Position numbers and translations under genes: made by a program
Notes under the pieces: generated by a model
Seen by the model: only the letters and a program-made list of their open reading frames with translations
Told to the model about the DNA's origin: nothing
Databases searched by the model: none
In this document: one piece after another, positions 1 to 6,180 of the stretch
Layout: every line of letters begins with the position of its first letter
Position numbering within the stretch: the stretch's first letter is position 1
Origin: Candidatus Saganbacteria bacterium
GTDB taxonomy: Bacteria > Margulisbacteria > WOR-1 > O2-12-FULL-45-9 > XYB2-FULL-48-7
Length of the DNA stretch: 9,011 nt
Assembly: GCA_020051815.1 (NCBI GenBank)
Contig: JAGVQF010000158.1
Coordinates: 1-9,011 of the forward strand
Reading direction: 5' to 3'

Positions 1-465
1 ACGGCGCTCGATCTGCATGGCGATCAGGGCTTCGGCCAGTTTGCGGGCAATGGTTTTTTTCCGCGTCAGGAACAGGTTGCGGGCCAGCTGCTGGGTAACG
101 GTACTGCCGCCTTCAACAACGCGGCCATAGGCCAGGTTTTTGACGGTGGCCCGCACAATGCCGCCAAAATCGAGGCCATGATGTTCAAAGAATCGCGGAT
201 CCTCGGTCGCGATGACCGCCCGCTGGAAATAGACGGAGATCTTGGAGAGCGGCACGACCTGGCGGTTCTCTTCCTGGTGAAAGCGGGCCAGGACCTTGCC
301 GTCAGCCGAATAGAGGATCGTGCTCTCGCTCGGGATATATGAATTGAGCGCCTCGATATCGGGCAGTTGGGCGAGGATCTGGAGGGTGAGGCCGGCCAGG
401 GCCGCCAGCGCCACGAGGAGAGCAAACAGGACAATTTTTTCCCACTTGCTTTTCTTTTTCTTCAT
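1..465 (-). CDS. Class A penicillin-binding protein (PBP1A-like), N-terminal part, truncated by window edge
   Basis: This is the first 155 residues of a bifunctional peptidoglycan synthase, which polymerises lipid II outside the membrane; the transpeptidase half lies beyond the window. The protein begins with a lysine-rich cytoplasmic tip (MKKKKSKWEK), then one hydrophobic membrane anchor at about residues 11-33. The glycosyltransferase GT51 domain follows. It shows motif 1 (ATEDPRFFEHHG, residues 86-97, catalytic Glu88), motif 2 (GGSTVTQQLARN, 119-130) and the start of motif 3 (TRKKTIARKLAEA, 134-146). The frame stays open to base 1. The ATG at 463-465 has no Shine-Dalgarno sequence, but a TGGTATAAT extended -10 box ends 6 nt before it, so the mRNA is probably leaderless. 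It is divergent from aroQ across 14 nt. The family is certain; whether it is PBP1A, 1B or 2c type cannot be settled from this half, so no symbol is given. Confidence 0.93.
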   Translation of the reverse strand, partial: MKKKKSKWEKIVLFALLVALAALAGLTLQILAQLPDIEALNSYIPSESTILYSADGKVLARFHQEENRQVVPLSKISVYFQRAVIATEDPRFFEHHGLDFGGIVRATVKNLAYGRVVEGGSTVTQQLARNLFLTRKKTIARKLAEALIAMQIERR

Positions 466-473
466 AGTAAAAT
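446..473 (+). promoter_or_regulatory. Promoter of aroQ and probably of the downstream gene series
   Basis: TTGCTT (446-451), a 16-bp spacer, then TAAAAT (468-473), followed by exactly 6 nt (TATACC) and the aroQ ATG at 480. No Shine-Dalgarno sequence precedes aroQ, so a leaderless transcript is the likely reading. The -35 element lies inside the coding region of the divergent PBP gene. The match is by eye and the -35 is only partial (TTG). Confidence 0.5.
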
Positions 474-477
474 TATA
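472..477 (-). promoter_or_regulatory. Extended -10 box of the PBP gene (leaderless-type promoter)
   Basis: Read on the minus strand, the sequence is TGG-TATAAT-TTTACT-ATG: a perfect -10 hexamer with the extended TGn element and a 6-nt spacer to the start codon. A transcript would start at or next to the A of the ATG. Only a weak -35 candidate (GTGAAT, 495-500, 17-bp spacer) is visible. It overlaps the oppositely directed aroQ -10 box by 2 nt. Confidence 0.65.
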
Positions 478-479
478 CC

Positions 480-917
480 ATGAAAATATTGGTTATTCAC
501 GGGCCCAACCTGGCGCTATTAGGCGAGCGCGAAGTCGCGGTTTACGGCGCCTTTACACTGGATGAAATTAACCAGGCGTTGACCGCCGAAGCAAAAAAAG
601 ACGGGGCGGAGCTTGAGATCGTCCAGCTGGACGGCGAAGGCGAGATCGTTGAGGCGATCGGCAAGGCGAGGAAGAACTTCCAGGCGATCATCATCAACCC
701 CGCCGGCTATACCCATTACAGCGTGGCGATCAGGGACGCCATCGCCGCGGTCGCCATCCCGACGGTCGAAGTCCACCTGTCAAACATCTACGCGCGCGAA
801 GAATTCCGCCACAAGTCGGTGATCGCCCCGGTCGTCATCGGCCAGATCTCCGGCTTTGGCGTCAACAGCTATCTCCTCGGTTTAAAGGCGGCGGTCGACC
901 TCCTGAAAAAGAAGTGA
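480..917 (+). CDS. aroQ: Type II 3-dehydroquinate dehydratase
   Basis: Converts 3-dehydroquinate to 3-dehydroshikimate in the cytosolic shikimate pathway, leading to chorismate, aromatic amino acids and p-aminobenzoate. At 145 aa it has the normal type II length. Visible family signatures are GPNLALLG (residues 8-15) with Arg17 and the catalytic Tyr22 in the lid region, [16 protein letters not shown] (72-87) with Asn73 and His79, and [17 protein letters not shown] (97-113) with His99 and Arg110, ending in GQISGFG (121-127). The usual REP of the lid is REV here (Val19), and the HxEGE-type segment reads DGEGE (51-55); neither removes a catalytic residue. The start is the ATG 6 nt after a TAAAAT box, with no Shine-Dalgarno sequence. 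Its stop overlaps the next gene's GTG start by 4 nt (GTGA), so the two are probably translationally coupled. aroQ beside an M24B peptidase gene is a known bacterial arrangement. Confidence 0.97.
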   Translation: MKILVIHGPNLALLGEREVAVYGAFTLDEINQALTAEAKKDGAELEIVQLDGEGEIVEAIGKARKNFQAIIINPAGYTHYSVAIRDAIAAVAIPTVEVHLSNIYAREEFRHKSVIAPVVIGQISGFGVNSYLLGLKAAVDLLKKK

Positions 918-1557
918 ACAGGGACCAGCTTGAGGCGGTCAGGATCGCCAATGCCATCTTTCGCGCGCTGCCATTCCGGCCGGGCGAGAGTGAAAAGGAC
1001 GTGGCTCTCCGGATCGGATCCCTGCTCAAAGGCTACGGCGCCAAGCCGGCCTTTAAGACCATTGTCGCTTCGGGCTCGCGCTCTTCGATCCCCCACGGCT
1101 ACGCCACCAATAAGAGGATAATAAAGGGCGAACAGGTGATGATCGATTTTGGCGCCCTCTTTAACGGCCGCCGCTCGGACATCACGCGGACTTTTTTCAC
1201 CGGCCAACCGACCGCGAAGCAAAAAAAATCTACTCAATAGTCAGGCAGGCCCAGGCCAGGGCGATCAAGGCGGTCAGGGCCGGCGTCGAATGCCGTGCGG
1301 TCGATAAGGCGGCCCGGGATCATATTATAAATGCCGGGTTTGGAAAATATTTTATCCACACGACCGGCCACGGCGTCGGCCGTAAGGTTCACGAACAACC
1401 AAAGATCTCCTTTAGAAACCGCCGGAAACTCAAAGCCGGCCAGGTCATCACGATCGAGCCCGGCATCTATATAAAAGGCTGGGGCGGGGTGCGAATCGAG
1501 GACATGGTGCTGGTAACAAAAAACGGCTGCAAAATACTAACTAACGTCCCCAGGTAA
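914..1557 (+). pseudogene. M24B Xaa-Pro aminopeptidase/dipeptidase, single-domain, split by a frameshift
   Basis: The gene begins with GTG at 914 inside the aroQ stop. The 0-frame runs 108 codons to TAG at 1238-1240. The rest of the enzyme continues in the -1 frame from the A8 run at 1221-1228 to TAA at 1555-1557. Joined there, the product is 214 aa. It carries the five metal ligands of the pita-bread fold: Asp78 (MIDFG), Asp89 (RSDITRT), His153 (TTGHGVG), Glu182 (TIEPGIY) and Glu196 (VRIEDMV). It also has PHG (60-62) and VHE (His160). These motifs are prolidase/aminopeptidase P-like rather than methionine aminopeptidase-like, and the role would be cleavage of Xaa-Pro peptides. The N-terminal creatinase-type domain of about 130 residues, usual in the family, is absent. 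All catalytic motifs are intact on both sides of the break. It is therefore a recent mutation, a homopolymer sequencing error, or expression by slippage. Confidence 0.85.
1220..1228 (+). other. A-rich slippery site at the M24 peptidase frame break
   Basis: Zero-frame codons CAA AAA AAA contain the heptamer A AAA AAA in the right phase for -1 slippage. A -1 shift here continues as ATC TAC TCA and restores the family sequence (AKQKKIYSIVRQAQ). Without the shift, translation ends at TAG 1238-1240, four codons later. No clear downstream stem or upstream Shine-Dalgarno stimulator was identified by eye. The run is also an ordinary target for indel error or RNA polymerase slippage. Confidence 0.5.
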
Positions 1558-1564
1558 AATAAGT

Positions 1565-1570
1565 TATAAT
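1565..1570 (+). promoter_or_regulatory. -10 box before ispD
   Basis: A perfect TATAAT followed by a 6-nt spacer (AGAAGC) and the ispD ATG, the same geometry as at the PBP and aroQ genes. It lies in the 19-nt gap after the M24 gene, so ispD and the genes behind it could be transcribed independently of aroQ. No good -35 is seen at 16-18 bp. Confidence 0.5.
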
Positions 1571-1576
1571 AGAAGC

Positions 1577-2236
1577 ATGAAGACCGTTGCTATTATTGTA
1601 GCCGGGGGCCGCGGCAAAAGGATGGGCGGGCCCAAGCAATTCCTGAAGATAAACGGCAAGCCGATGCTGGCCTGGACCGTCAACGTTTTCCAGCAGGCTA
1701 AAGCGATCAACGGGATCATCCTGGTGGTCGCGCCGGAACAGCTGGCCCTCGCCAAAAAGATCAAAGCGTCAAAGATCATTTCGATCATCCCCGGCGGCGC
1801 GCGGCGGCAGGATTCAGTCCGCAATGGCCTGGCCGCTCTGCCCAAGGGCGCCCAGCTTGTTTTGATCCATGACGGCGCCCGGCCGGCCGTTTCCAGCCTT
1901 ATAATCAGTAAGACGATAAAAGAAGCCCGGCAGCACGGCGCGGCCATTGCCGCCGTGCCGGTCAAGGATACGATCAAAAGATCGAGCGGCCGCGACAAAA
2001 CGATCTTACAGACCCTGGACAGGAGCGAGCTCTGGTCGGCGCAAACACCGCAGACCTTTACCGTGCCGATCATTAAAAAGGCTTACGAGAACCTTGGGAA
2101 CAACGTGACCGATGACGCGATGGCCGTTGAGCGGCTTGGCATACCGGTCAAAATTGTCATGGGCGCGTATGAGAATTTTAAGGTGACCACTCCCGAAGAC
2201 CTGGTGGTCATGGCAACAATTTTGAAAGGCAGGTAA
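1577..2236 (+). CDS. ispD: 2-C-methyl-D-erythritol 4-phosphate cytidylyltransferase
   Basis: Third enzyme of the cytosolic MEP isoprenoid pathway: MEP + CTP gives CDP-ME + pyrophosphate. At 219 aa it is a stand-alone IspD, not an IspDF fusion. The nucleotide-binding start VAGGRGKRMGGPKQF (residues 8-22) supplies Arg15 and Lys20. Then come GGARRQDSV (73-81), IHDGARP (97-103, Asp99), AAVPVKDTI (125-133), LDRSELWSAQTPQTF (147-161, Arg149) and VTDDAM (177-182). GAYENFKVTTPEDL (196-209) carries Lys202. The loop between RMG and PKQ is short compared with many homologues, but all catalytic positions are present. The ATG was chosen because it opens directly into the conserved strand (MKTVAIIVAGG) and lies 6 nt after a TATAAT. 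It sits 19 nt behind the M24 gene and 6 nt before the YuiD-like gene. dxs two genes on confirms an MEP context. Confidence 0.97.
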   Translation: MKTVAIIVAGGRGKRMGGPKQFLKINGKPMLAWTVNVFQQAKAINGIILVVAPEQLALAKKIKASKIISIIPGGARRQDSVRNGLAALPKGAQLVLIHDGARPAVSSLIISKTIKEARQHGAAIAAVPVKDTIKRSSGRDKTILQTLDRSELWSAQTPQTFTVPIIKKAYENLGNNVTDDAMAVERLGIPVKIVMGAYENFKVTTPEDLVVMATILKGR

Positions 2237-2242
2237 TAACAA

Positions 2243-2716
2243 GTGGCAAGCATCTACAGCATCGTCGTTTCTTTGCTCAGCAACTTTACTTTTGTCGCGG
2301 TCACTTTCTCCTGGTTCCTGGCCCAATCGATCAAGGTCGTCATTTACTGGATAATCGACAAGGAATTCAGCCTCTGGCATTTTTTTGAGGCCGGCGGCAT
2401 GCCTTCGGCCCACTCGGCCTCCGTCACGGCGCTGACGCTGGGGATCGCGCTGACCCTGGGCTGGGGCTCGCCGCTCTTTACCGTTTCGCTCGTCTTCGCC
2501 CTGATCGTCATGTACGACGCGACTGGCGTGCGCCGCGCCGCTGGCAAACAGGCGGAAATACTCAATAAGATCGTGGACGATATTTATTCGAACGGCAAGG
2601 TCCGGATCGAAAAGCTCAAAGAGATCCTCGGCCACGACCCGATCGAGGTCTTTGCCGGCGCCGTGCTGGCCATAATCATCACCCTGATCACCTATTATGC
2701 CTACTTTATTAGATAA
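2243..2716 (+). CDS. DUF212/YuiD-family divergent PAP2 membrane protein
   Basis: A 157-aa membrane protein of the family annotated as divergent PAP2 or acid phosphatase/vanadium haloperoxidase-related (B. subtilis YuiD-like). A hydrophobic segment spans residues 14-38. The signature GGMPSAHSAS (51-60) holds the PS-x-H core. A membrane stretch follows (about 60-91), then YDATGVRRAAGKQAEILN (91-108), LGHDPIEVFAGA (129-140) and a last membrane segment (136-154). The PS/H, RR and GH elements resemble lipid phosphatase active sites, but no substrate is established as far as I know. Its place between ispD and dxs makes a prenyl or lipid phosphate substrate a reasonable guess, no more. It starts with GTG, 6 nt after ispD, with only a weak AGG upstream. 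Its 3' end overlaps dxs by 20 nt. Confidence 0.88.
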   Translation: MASIYSIVVSLLSNFTFVAVTFSWFLAQSIKVVIYWIIDKEFSLWHFFEAGGMPSAHSASVTALTLGIALTLGWGSPLFTVSLVFALIVMYDATGVRRAAGKQAEILNKIVDDIYSNGKVRIEKLKEILGHDPIEVFAGAVLAIIITLITYYAYFIR

Positions 2717-4607
2717 AATTAAACTGCCCGAGGCCCTGCGCGAGCTCTCCACCAAACAGTTAGAGCAGATCGCGGCCGAGATCAGGCAAAAGATCATCGA
2801 GGTAACGTCAAAGACCGGCGGCCACGTCGCCCCCAGTTTGGGCGCGGTTGAGCTGGCGGTTTCGCTCCACGCGGCGTTTCAGAGCCCCAAAGACAAGATC
2901 ATCTGGGACGTTGGCCATCAGGCCTACGCCCACAAAATATTGACCGGCCGGCTGGATCAATTTGCCACCCTGCGCCAGCGCGGCGGGCTCTCCGGCTTTC
3001 CCAACGCGGCGGAGAGCCCCCATGATATGTTTACTGTCGGACACGCTTCGACCTCGATCTCCCAGGGCCTCGGGTTGGTCAAGGCGCGCGACCTGAATAA
3101 CGAAAAACACTCTGTGCTCGCCGTGATCGGCGACGGCTCGATCTCGGGCGGTTTGGCTTTTGAGGGGGTTAACAACGTTGACGGCCTGAAAAGCAATCTG
3201 ATCGTGATCTTGAATGACAACGAGATGTCCATTTCCAAAAATGTCGGCGCGATCTCAAATTATCTGACCCAGGTTTCGACCAGCAACTCCTATCTCGATC
3301 TGCGCAACCGGATCGAAAAACTGGTCAAACGTGTCCCCAGGGTTGGGACCTCGCTTTTTGAAGCGGCCAGGAAGCTGAAAGATCGCACCAAACACCTGGT
3401 CGTCAGCTTTAAAGTCGACGTTATCTTTGAAGAGCTTGGTTTTAAATACTTCGGCCCGATCGACGGCCACAATATACCGCTCATAATCAGCACCCTCCAT
3501 CACGCCAAAGATATCCCGGGCCCGGTGCTGATCCACGTTTTAACCAAGAAAGGGAAGGGTTATCCGCCGGCCGAAAAAGACCCGACCCGCTTTCACGGCA
3601 CGGGGCCGTTCGAGATCGAGACAGGCAAACCGCTGGCGGCCAGCAAACCAACCTTTACTTCTGTCTTTGGCAAGACCCTGGCCAAACTCGGCGCCAGCCA
3701 CCCAAAACTGGTCGGAGTGACCGCCGCCATGATCGACGGCACGGGCCTCGAGGAATTCGCCTCGCGTTTTCCCGACCGGTTCTATGACGTCGGGATCGCC
3801 GAAGAACACGCCGTCACTTTTGCCGGCGCGCTGGCCAGGGGCGGCCTGCGCCCGGTCGTCGCTATCTATTCGACTTTCCTTCAGCGCGCCTATGATGAGA
3901 TCATCCACGATGTCTGCCTGCAGGACCTGCCGGTCGTCTTTGCCATCGACCGGGCCGGCATCGTCGGCGAGGACGGCGCCACGCATAACGGCATTTTCGA
4001 CCTGGCCTTCCTGCGCTGCCTGCCGAACATGGTCGTCCTGGCGCCGGGTGACGATAAGGAACTTGAAAAAATGCTCGAGTTCGCGCACAGGCACAACGGG
4101 CCGATCGCCGTCCGCTACCCCAGGACCGAACCCATAAGCCTTGGCCCGAAATCATCACCCGAAATTGAGATGGGCAAAGGCGAGGTCGTTTTTGGCGCCC
4201 ATCATAACAAGACCTGCATCATAGCCATCGGTTCAATGGTCGGCCCCTCGATCGAAGCGGCCGAAAAACTCGGCCACGCCAAAGTCATCAACGCGCGCTT
4301 CGTTAAACCGCTCGATAAAGAATTGATCGTCAAAGAAGCCAGGCAGGCCGAGAAGGTCGTCACTGTTGAAGAGGGTGTTCTGGAAGGCGGCTTCGGCTCG
4401 GCTGTTATGGAGCTCCTCTCTGAAGAGGGAATTAACGTGCCTGTCCAGAGGATCGGACTGCCATCCAAATTTATCGAACACGGCACAAGAGGGGAGATCC
4501 TCGACGCATACGGATTAACAGCGGAAAAGATATTCAGACAAATTAATGAACATTTTGTTTTCCCCTCTCCCTCTGGGAGAGGGGGGAAGGTTAGCGTCAG
4601 CGGGTGA
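2697..4607 (+). CDS. dxs: 1-deoxy-D-xylulose-5-phosphate synthase
   Basis: TPP-dependent entry enzyme of the MEP pathway: pyruvate + glyceraldehyde-3-P gives DXP + CO2; DXP also serves thiamine and pyridoxal phosphate synthesis. At 636 aa it is full length. Visible elements are GGHVAPSLG (41-49, His43), DVGHQAYAHK (71-80, His74), the TPP motif GDGS to LNDNEMSIS (145-180), RFHGTGPF (298-305), YDVGIAEEHAVTFAGALA (363-380, catalytic Glu369) and DRAGIVGEDGATHNGIFD (418-435). The transketolase C-terminal domain follows. The ATG lies inside the YuiD gene (20-nt overlap), and MPTLLDKIKLPEALREL matches the usual N-terminus, so coupling is likely. Oddity: homologues normally end near ...KIFRQINEHF (residue 620). 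Here 16 more residues (VFPSPSGRGGKVSVSG) are read largely from an inserted palindromic repeat, which also supplies the stop codon. Confidence 0.98.
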   Translation: MPTLLDKIKLPEALRELSTKQLEQIAAEIRQKIIEVTSKTGGHVAPSLGAVELAVSLHAAFQSPKDKIIWDVGHQAYAHKILTGRLDQFATLRQRGGLSGFPNAAESPHDMFTVGHASTSISQGLGLVKARDLNNEKHSVLAVIGDGSISGGLAFEGVNNVDGLKSNLIVILNDNEMSISKNVGAISNYLTQVSTSNSYLDLRNRIEKLVKRVPRVGTSLFEAARKLKDRTKHLVVSFKVDVIFEELGFKYFGPIDGHNIPLIISTLHHAKDIPGPVLIHVLTKKGKGYPPAEKDPTRFHGTGPFEIETGKPLAASKPTFTSVFGKTLAKLGASHPKLVGVTAAMIDGTGLEEFASRFPDRFYDVGIAEEHAVTFAGALARGGLRPVVAIYSTFLQRAYDEIIHDVCLQDLPVVFAIDRAGIVGEDGATHNGIFDLAFLRCLPNMVVLAPGDDKELEKMLEFAHRHNGPIAVRYPRTEPISLGPKSSPEIEMGKGEVVFGAHHNKTCIIAIGSMVGPSIEAAEKLGHAKVINARFVKPLDKELIVKEARQAEKVVTVEEGVLEGGFGSAVMELLSEEGINVPVQRIGLPSKFIEHGTRGEILDAYGLTAEKIFRQINEHFVFPSPSGRGGKVSVSG

Positions 4608-4610
4608 GGG
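4562..4610 (+). repeat. GC-rich palindromic dispersed-type repeat at the dxs/fhs junction
   Basis: A perfect 10-bp inverted repeat CCCCTCTCCC-TCT-GGGAGAGGGG (4562-4584) is followed by GGAAGGTTAGCGTCAGC and then GGGTGAGGG (4602-4610). This CCCTCTCCC/GGGAGAGGG plus GGGTGAGGG arrangement is the look of a short intergenic repeat seen in many bacterial genomes. Its minus-strand reading (SPHPLTLTFPPLPEGEG) is a familiar spurious-ORF peptide. It encodes the last 14 residues and stop of dxs and ends 4 nt before fhs. There is no T-run after the hairpin on either strand, so it is not a standard intrinsic terminator. Copy number cannot be judged from one copy; membership in a dispersed family is from recollection. 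Confidence 0.75.
4606..4610 (+). promoter_or_regulatory. Ribosome-binding site of fhs, inside the repeat
   Basis: GAGGG at the repeat's end is followed by CTAA and the fhs ATG, giving correct Shine-Dalgarno spacing (5 nt from GAGG to ATG). The same GGGTGAGGG stretch contains the dxs stop TGA at 4605-4607. Confidence 0.6.
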
Positions 4611-4614
4611 CTAA

Positions 4615-6180
4615 ATGAAAACAGATATCGAGATCGCCCAAAAGGCACAATTAAAGCTGATCGTTGAGATCGCCAAGTATGCCGACATCAACCTCGGCGA
4701 CGTCGAACTCCACGGCTCTTATAAAGCCAAGATCAATCTCAGCGCCTTTAAGCACTTTAAAAATAAAACCGATGGGAAGCTGATCCTGGTCTCGGCCATG
4801 ACGCCGACGCCGCAGGGCGAGGGGAAAACGACGATGACGATCGGTTTGGCTCAAGCTCTCCAGGCCTTGGGCGAGCGCTCGTTCGTCTGCATCCGCGAGC
4901 CGTCGCTGGGCCCGGTCATGGGGATGAAGGGCGGGGCGGCCGGCGGCGGCTACTCGCAGGTCCTGCCGATGGAGGATATCAATCTTCACCTGACAAGCGA
5001 CATCCACATGATCACCTCGGCGCACAATCTATTGACCGCCATGCTTTACAACCATATCTTCCAGGGCAATGAGCTGGGGCTGGATGAGAGCCGCCTCGTC
5101 TGGCGCCGCGTCATGGATATGAACGACCGCTCCCTGCGCGGCATGTTCGATATCACCGCTTCGTCCGAGGTCATGGCGATCATGTGCCTGTCAAAAGACT
5201 TGAATGACATGAAAGAGCGCCTGGGCAAAATTATCGTGGCCTATGATAAACAGGGAAAAGCGATCCGGGCATCCGACCTCAAAGCGCAGGGGGCCATGGC
5301 GCTCCTGATGTTTGACGCGCTCAAGCCAACGCTTGTCCAGACGCTGGAGGGCGGCCCGGCTTTTGTCCATGGCGGTCCTTTTGGCAACATCGCCCACGGC
5401 TGCAACTCGATCGTCGCGACCAAAATGGCGCAGAAAGCCGCCGATTATGTCGTGACCGAGGCCGGCTTTGCCACCGAGCTCGGCGCCGAAAAGTTCTTCG
5501 ATATCAAATGCCGCGTGGGCGGCTTAACGCCTTCGGCCGCGGTCCTCGTTGTGACGCGGCAGGCGATCGCGGTCAACGGTTATGATAATGTCGGCAAACA
5601 TGTCGAGAACCTCAAATATTTCGGCGTGCCGGTCGTCATCGCCATCAACCGCAAAACCAATGATTCGGACGATGACATAAAAGAAACAAGGACCCAATGC
5701 GAAAAGTTCGGGATCCCCGCGATCGTGTCGGAGGTTTGGGCCAAAGGCGGCAAGGGCGGCAAAGACTTGGCTAAAGCTGTGATCGCCGCGACCAAAGAAA
5801 AGTCTGATTTTAAGCCGCTCTACGATCTTAAATCGTCACTTAAAGAGAAGATCGAGACGATCGCGACCAAGCTCTACGGCGCCGACGGGGTCAACTGGAC
5901 GGAGAAGGCGCTGATCGACCTCGAGCTCCTGGAGAATATCGGCCTGAGCGAAGTGCCGGTTTGCATCGCCAAAACGCAATACTCGCTCTCGGACGATCCA
6001 AAAGCGACCGGCCGGCCGAAGAACTTTAAGATCACCATCAAAGAGCTAAGGCCCTCCGCCGGCGCTGGCTTTGTCGTCGCCTTTGCCGGCAACATTATGA
6101 CGATGCCCGGCCTGCCCAAGCATCCCGCGGCCGAGAACATGGACATCACCGAAGACGGCAAGATCACGGGGTTGTTTTAA
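4615..6180 (+). CDS. fhs: Formate--tetrahydrofolate ligase, compact form
   Basis: ATP-dependent synthesis of 10-formyl-THF from formate and THF. This supplies one-carbon units for purines and formyl-Met, or runs in C1 pathways in either direction. Signatures are the N-terminus [11 protein letters not shown], the P-loop [11 protein letters not shown] (residues 63-73), [22 protein letters not shown] (94-115), [12 protein letters not shown] (118-129), [21 protein letters not shown] (226-246), [15 protein letters not shown] (251-265), [20 protein letters not shown] (281-300) and [17 protein letters not shown] (496-511). The product is 521 aa, while well-known enzymes have about 555-560. The missing residues appear to be a loop after NDRSLR (176) and a segment near residues 315-328; the binding motifs remain. 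The start at 4615 uses a GAGGG RBS supplied by the upstream repeat. The stop TAA shares its last A with the folE ATG. No acetogenesis partner genes are visible. Confidence 0.96.
   Translation: MKTDIEIAQKAQLKLIVEIAKYADINLGDVELHGSYKAKINLSAFKHFKNKTDGKLILVSAMTPTPQGEGKTTMTIGLAQALQALGERSFVCIREPSLGPVMGMKGGAAGGGYSQVLPMEDINLHLTSDIHMITSAHNLLTAMLYNHIFQGNELGLDESRLVWRRVMDMNDRSLRGMFDITASSEVMAIMCLSKDLNDMKERLGKIIVAYDKQGKAIRASDLKAQGAMALLMFDALKPTLVQTLEGGPAFVHGGPFGNIAHGCNSIVATKMAQKAADYVVTEAGFATELGAEKFFDIKCRVGGLTPSAAVLVVTRQAIAVNGYDNVGKHVENLKYFGVPVVIAINRKTNDSDDDIKETRTQCEKFGIPAIVSEVWAKGGKGGKDLAKAVIAATKEKSDFKPLYDLKSSLKEKIETIATKLYGADGVNWTEKALIDLELLENIGLSEVPVCIAKTQYSLSDDPKATGRPKNFKITIKELRPSAGAGFVVAFAGNIMTMPGLPKHPAAENMDITEDGKITGLF

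Noticed and set aside
66..434. Minus-strand 122-codon open frame, very rich in Ser and Arg
   Set aside because: It is out of frame with the PBP glycosyltransferase sequence, which occupies the same strand and has unmistakable GT51 motifs.
1900..1905. Further exact TATAAT hexamers (plus strand 1900-1905; minus strand 1329-1324)
   Set aside because: Both lie inside coding sequence with no start codon at the N6 distance; the number fits chance.
2006..2797. Long antisense open frame (263 codons) opposite ispD, the YuiD-like gene and the start of dxs
   Set aside because: Its translation is rich in Asp, Arg and Gly with no recognisable motif, and it crosses three gene junctions whose plus-strand frames are clearly conserved families. 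It is typical of antisense frames in GC-rich DNA.
3540..4094. 184-codon antisense open frame opposite dxs
   Set aside because: It is fully inside a well-supported dxs, with low-complexity composition and no start signal; a shadow frame.
4562..4584. Hairpin at the end of dxs as an intrinsic terminator
   Set aside because: The stem is GC-rich, but no T-run follows on either strand, and fhs starts 30 nt later with a good RBS, so co-transcription is more likely.
4202..4648. Minus-strand open frame across the dxs/fhs junction containing SPHPLTLTFPPLPEGEG
   Set aside because: This peptide is the well-known artefact of reading a GC-rich intergenic repeat as protein; the rest is antisense to dxs.
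5563..5570. At least four copies of GCGATCGC (5563, 6890, 7631, 8574), recalling the cyanobacterial HIP1 octamer
   Set aside because: All four encode Ala-Ile-Ala in the same codon phase (GCG ATC GCN), so codon preference explains them. Other CGATCG sites are frequent too, but a genome-wide count against a codon-shuffled control would be needed before claiming HIP1-like enrichment.
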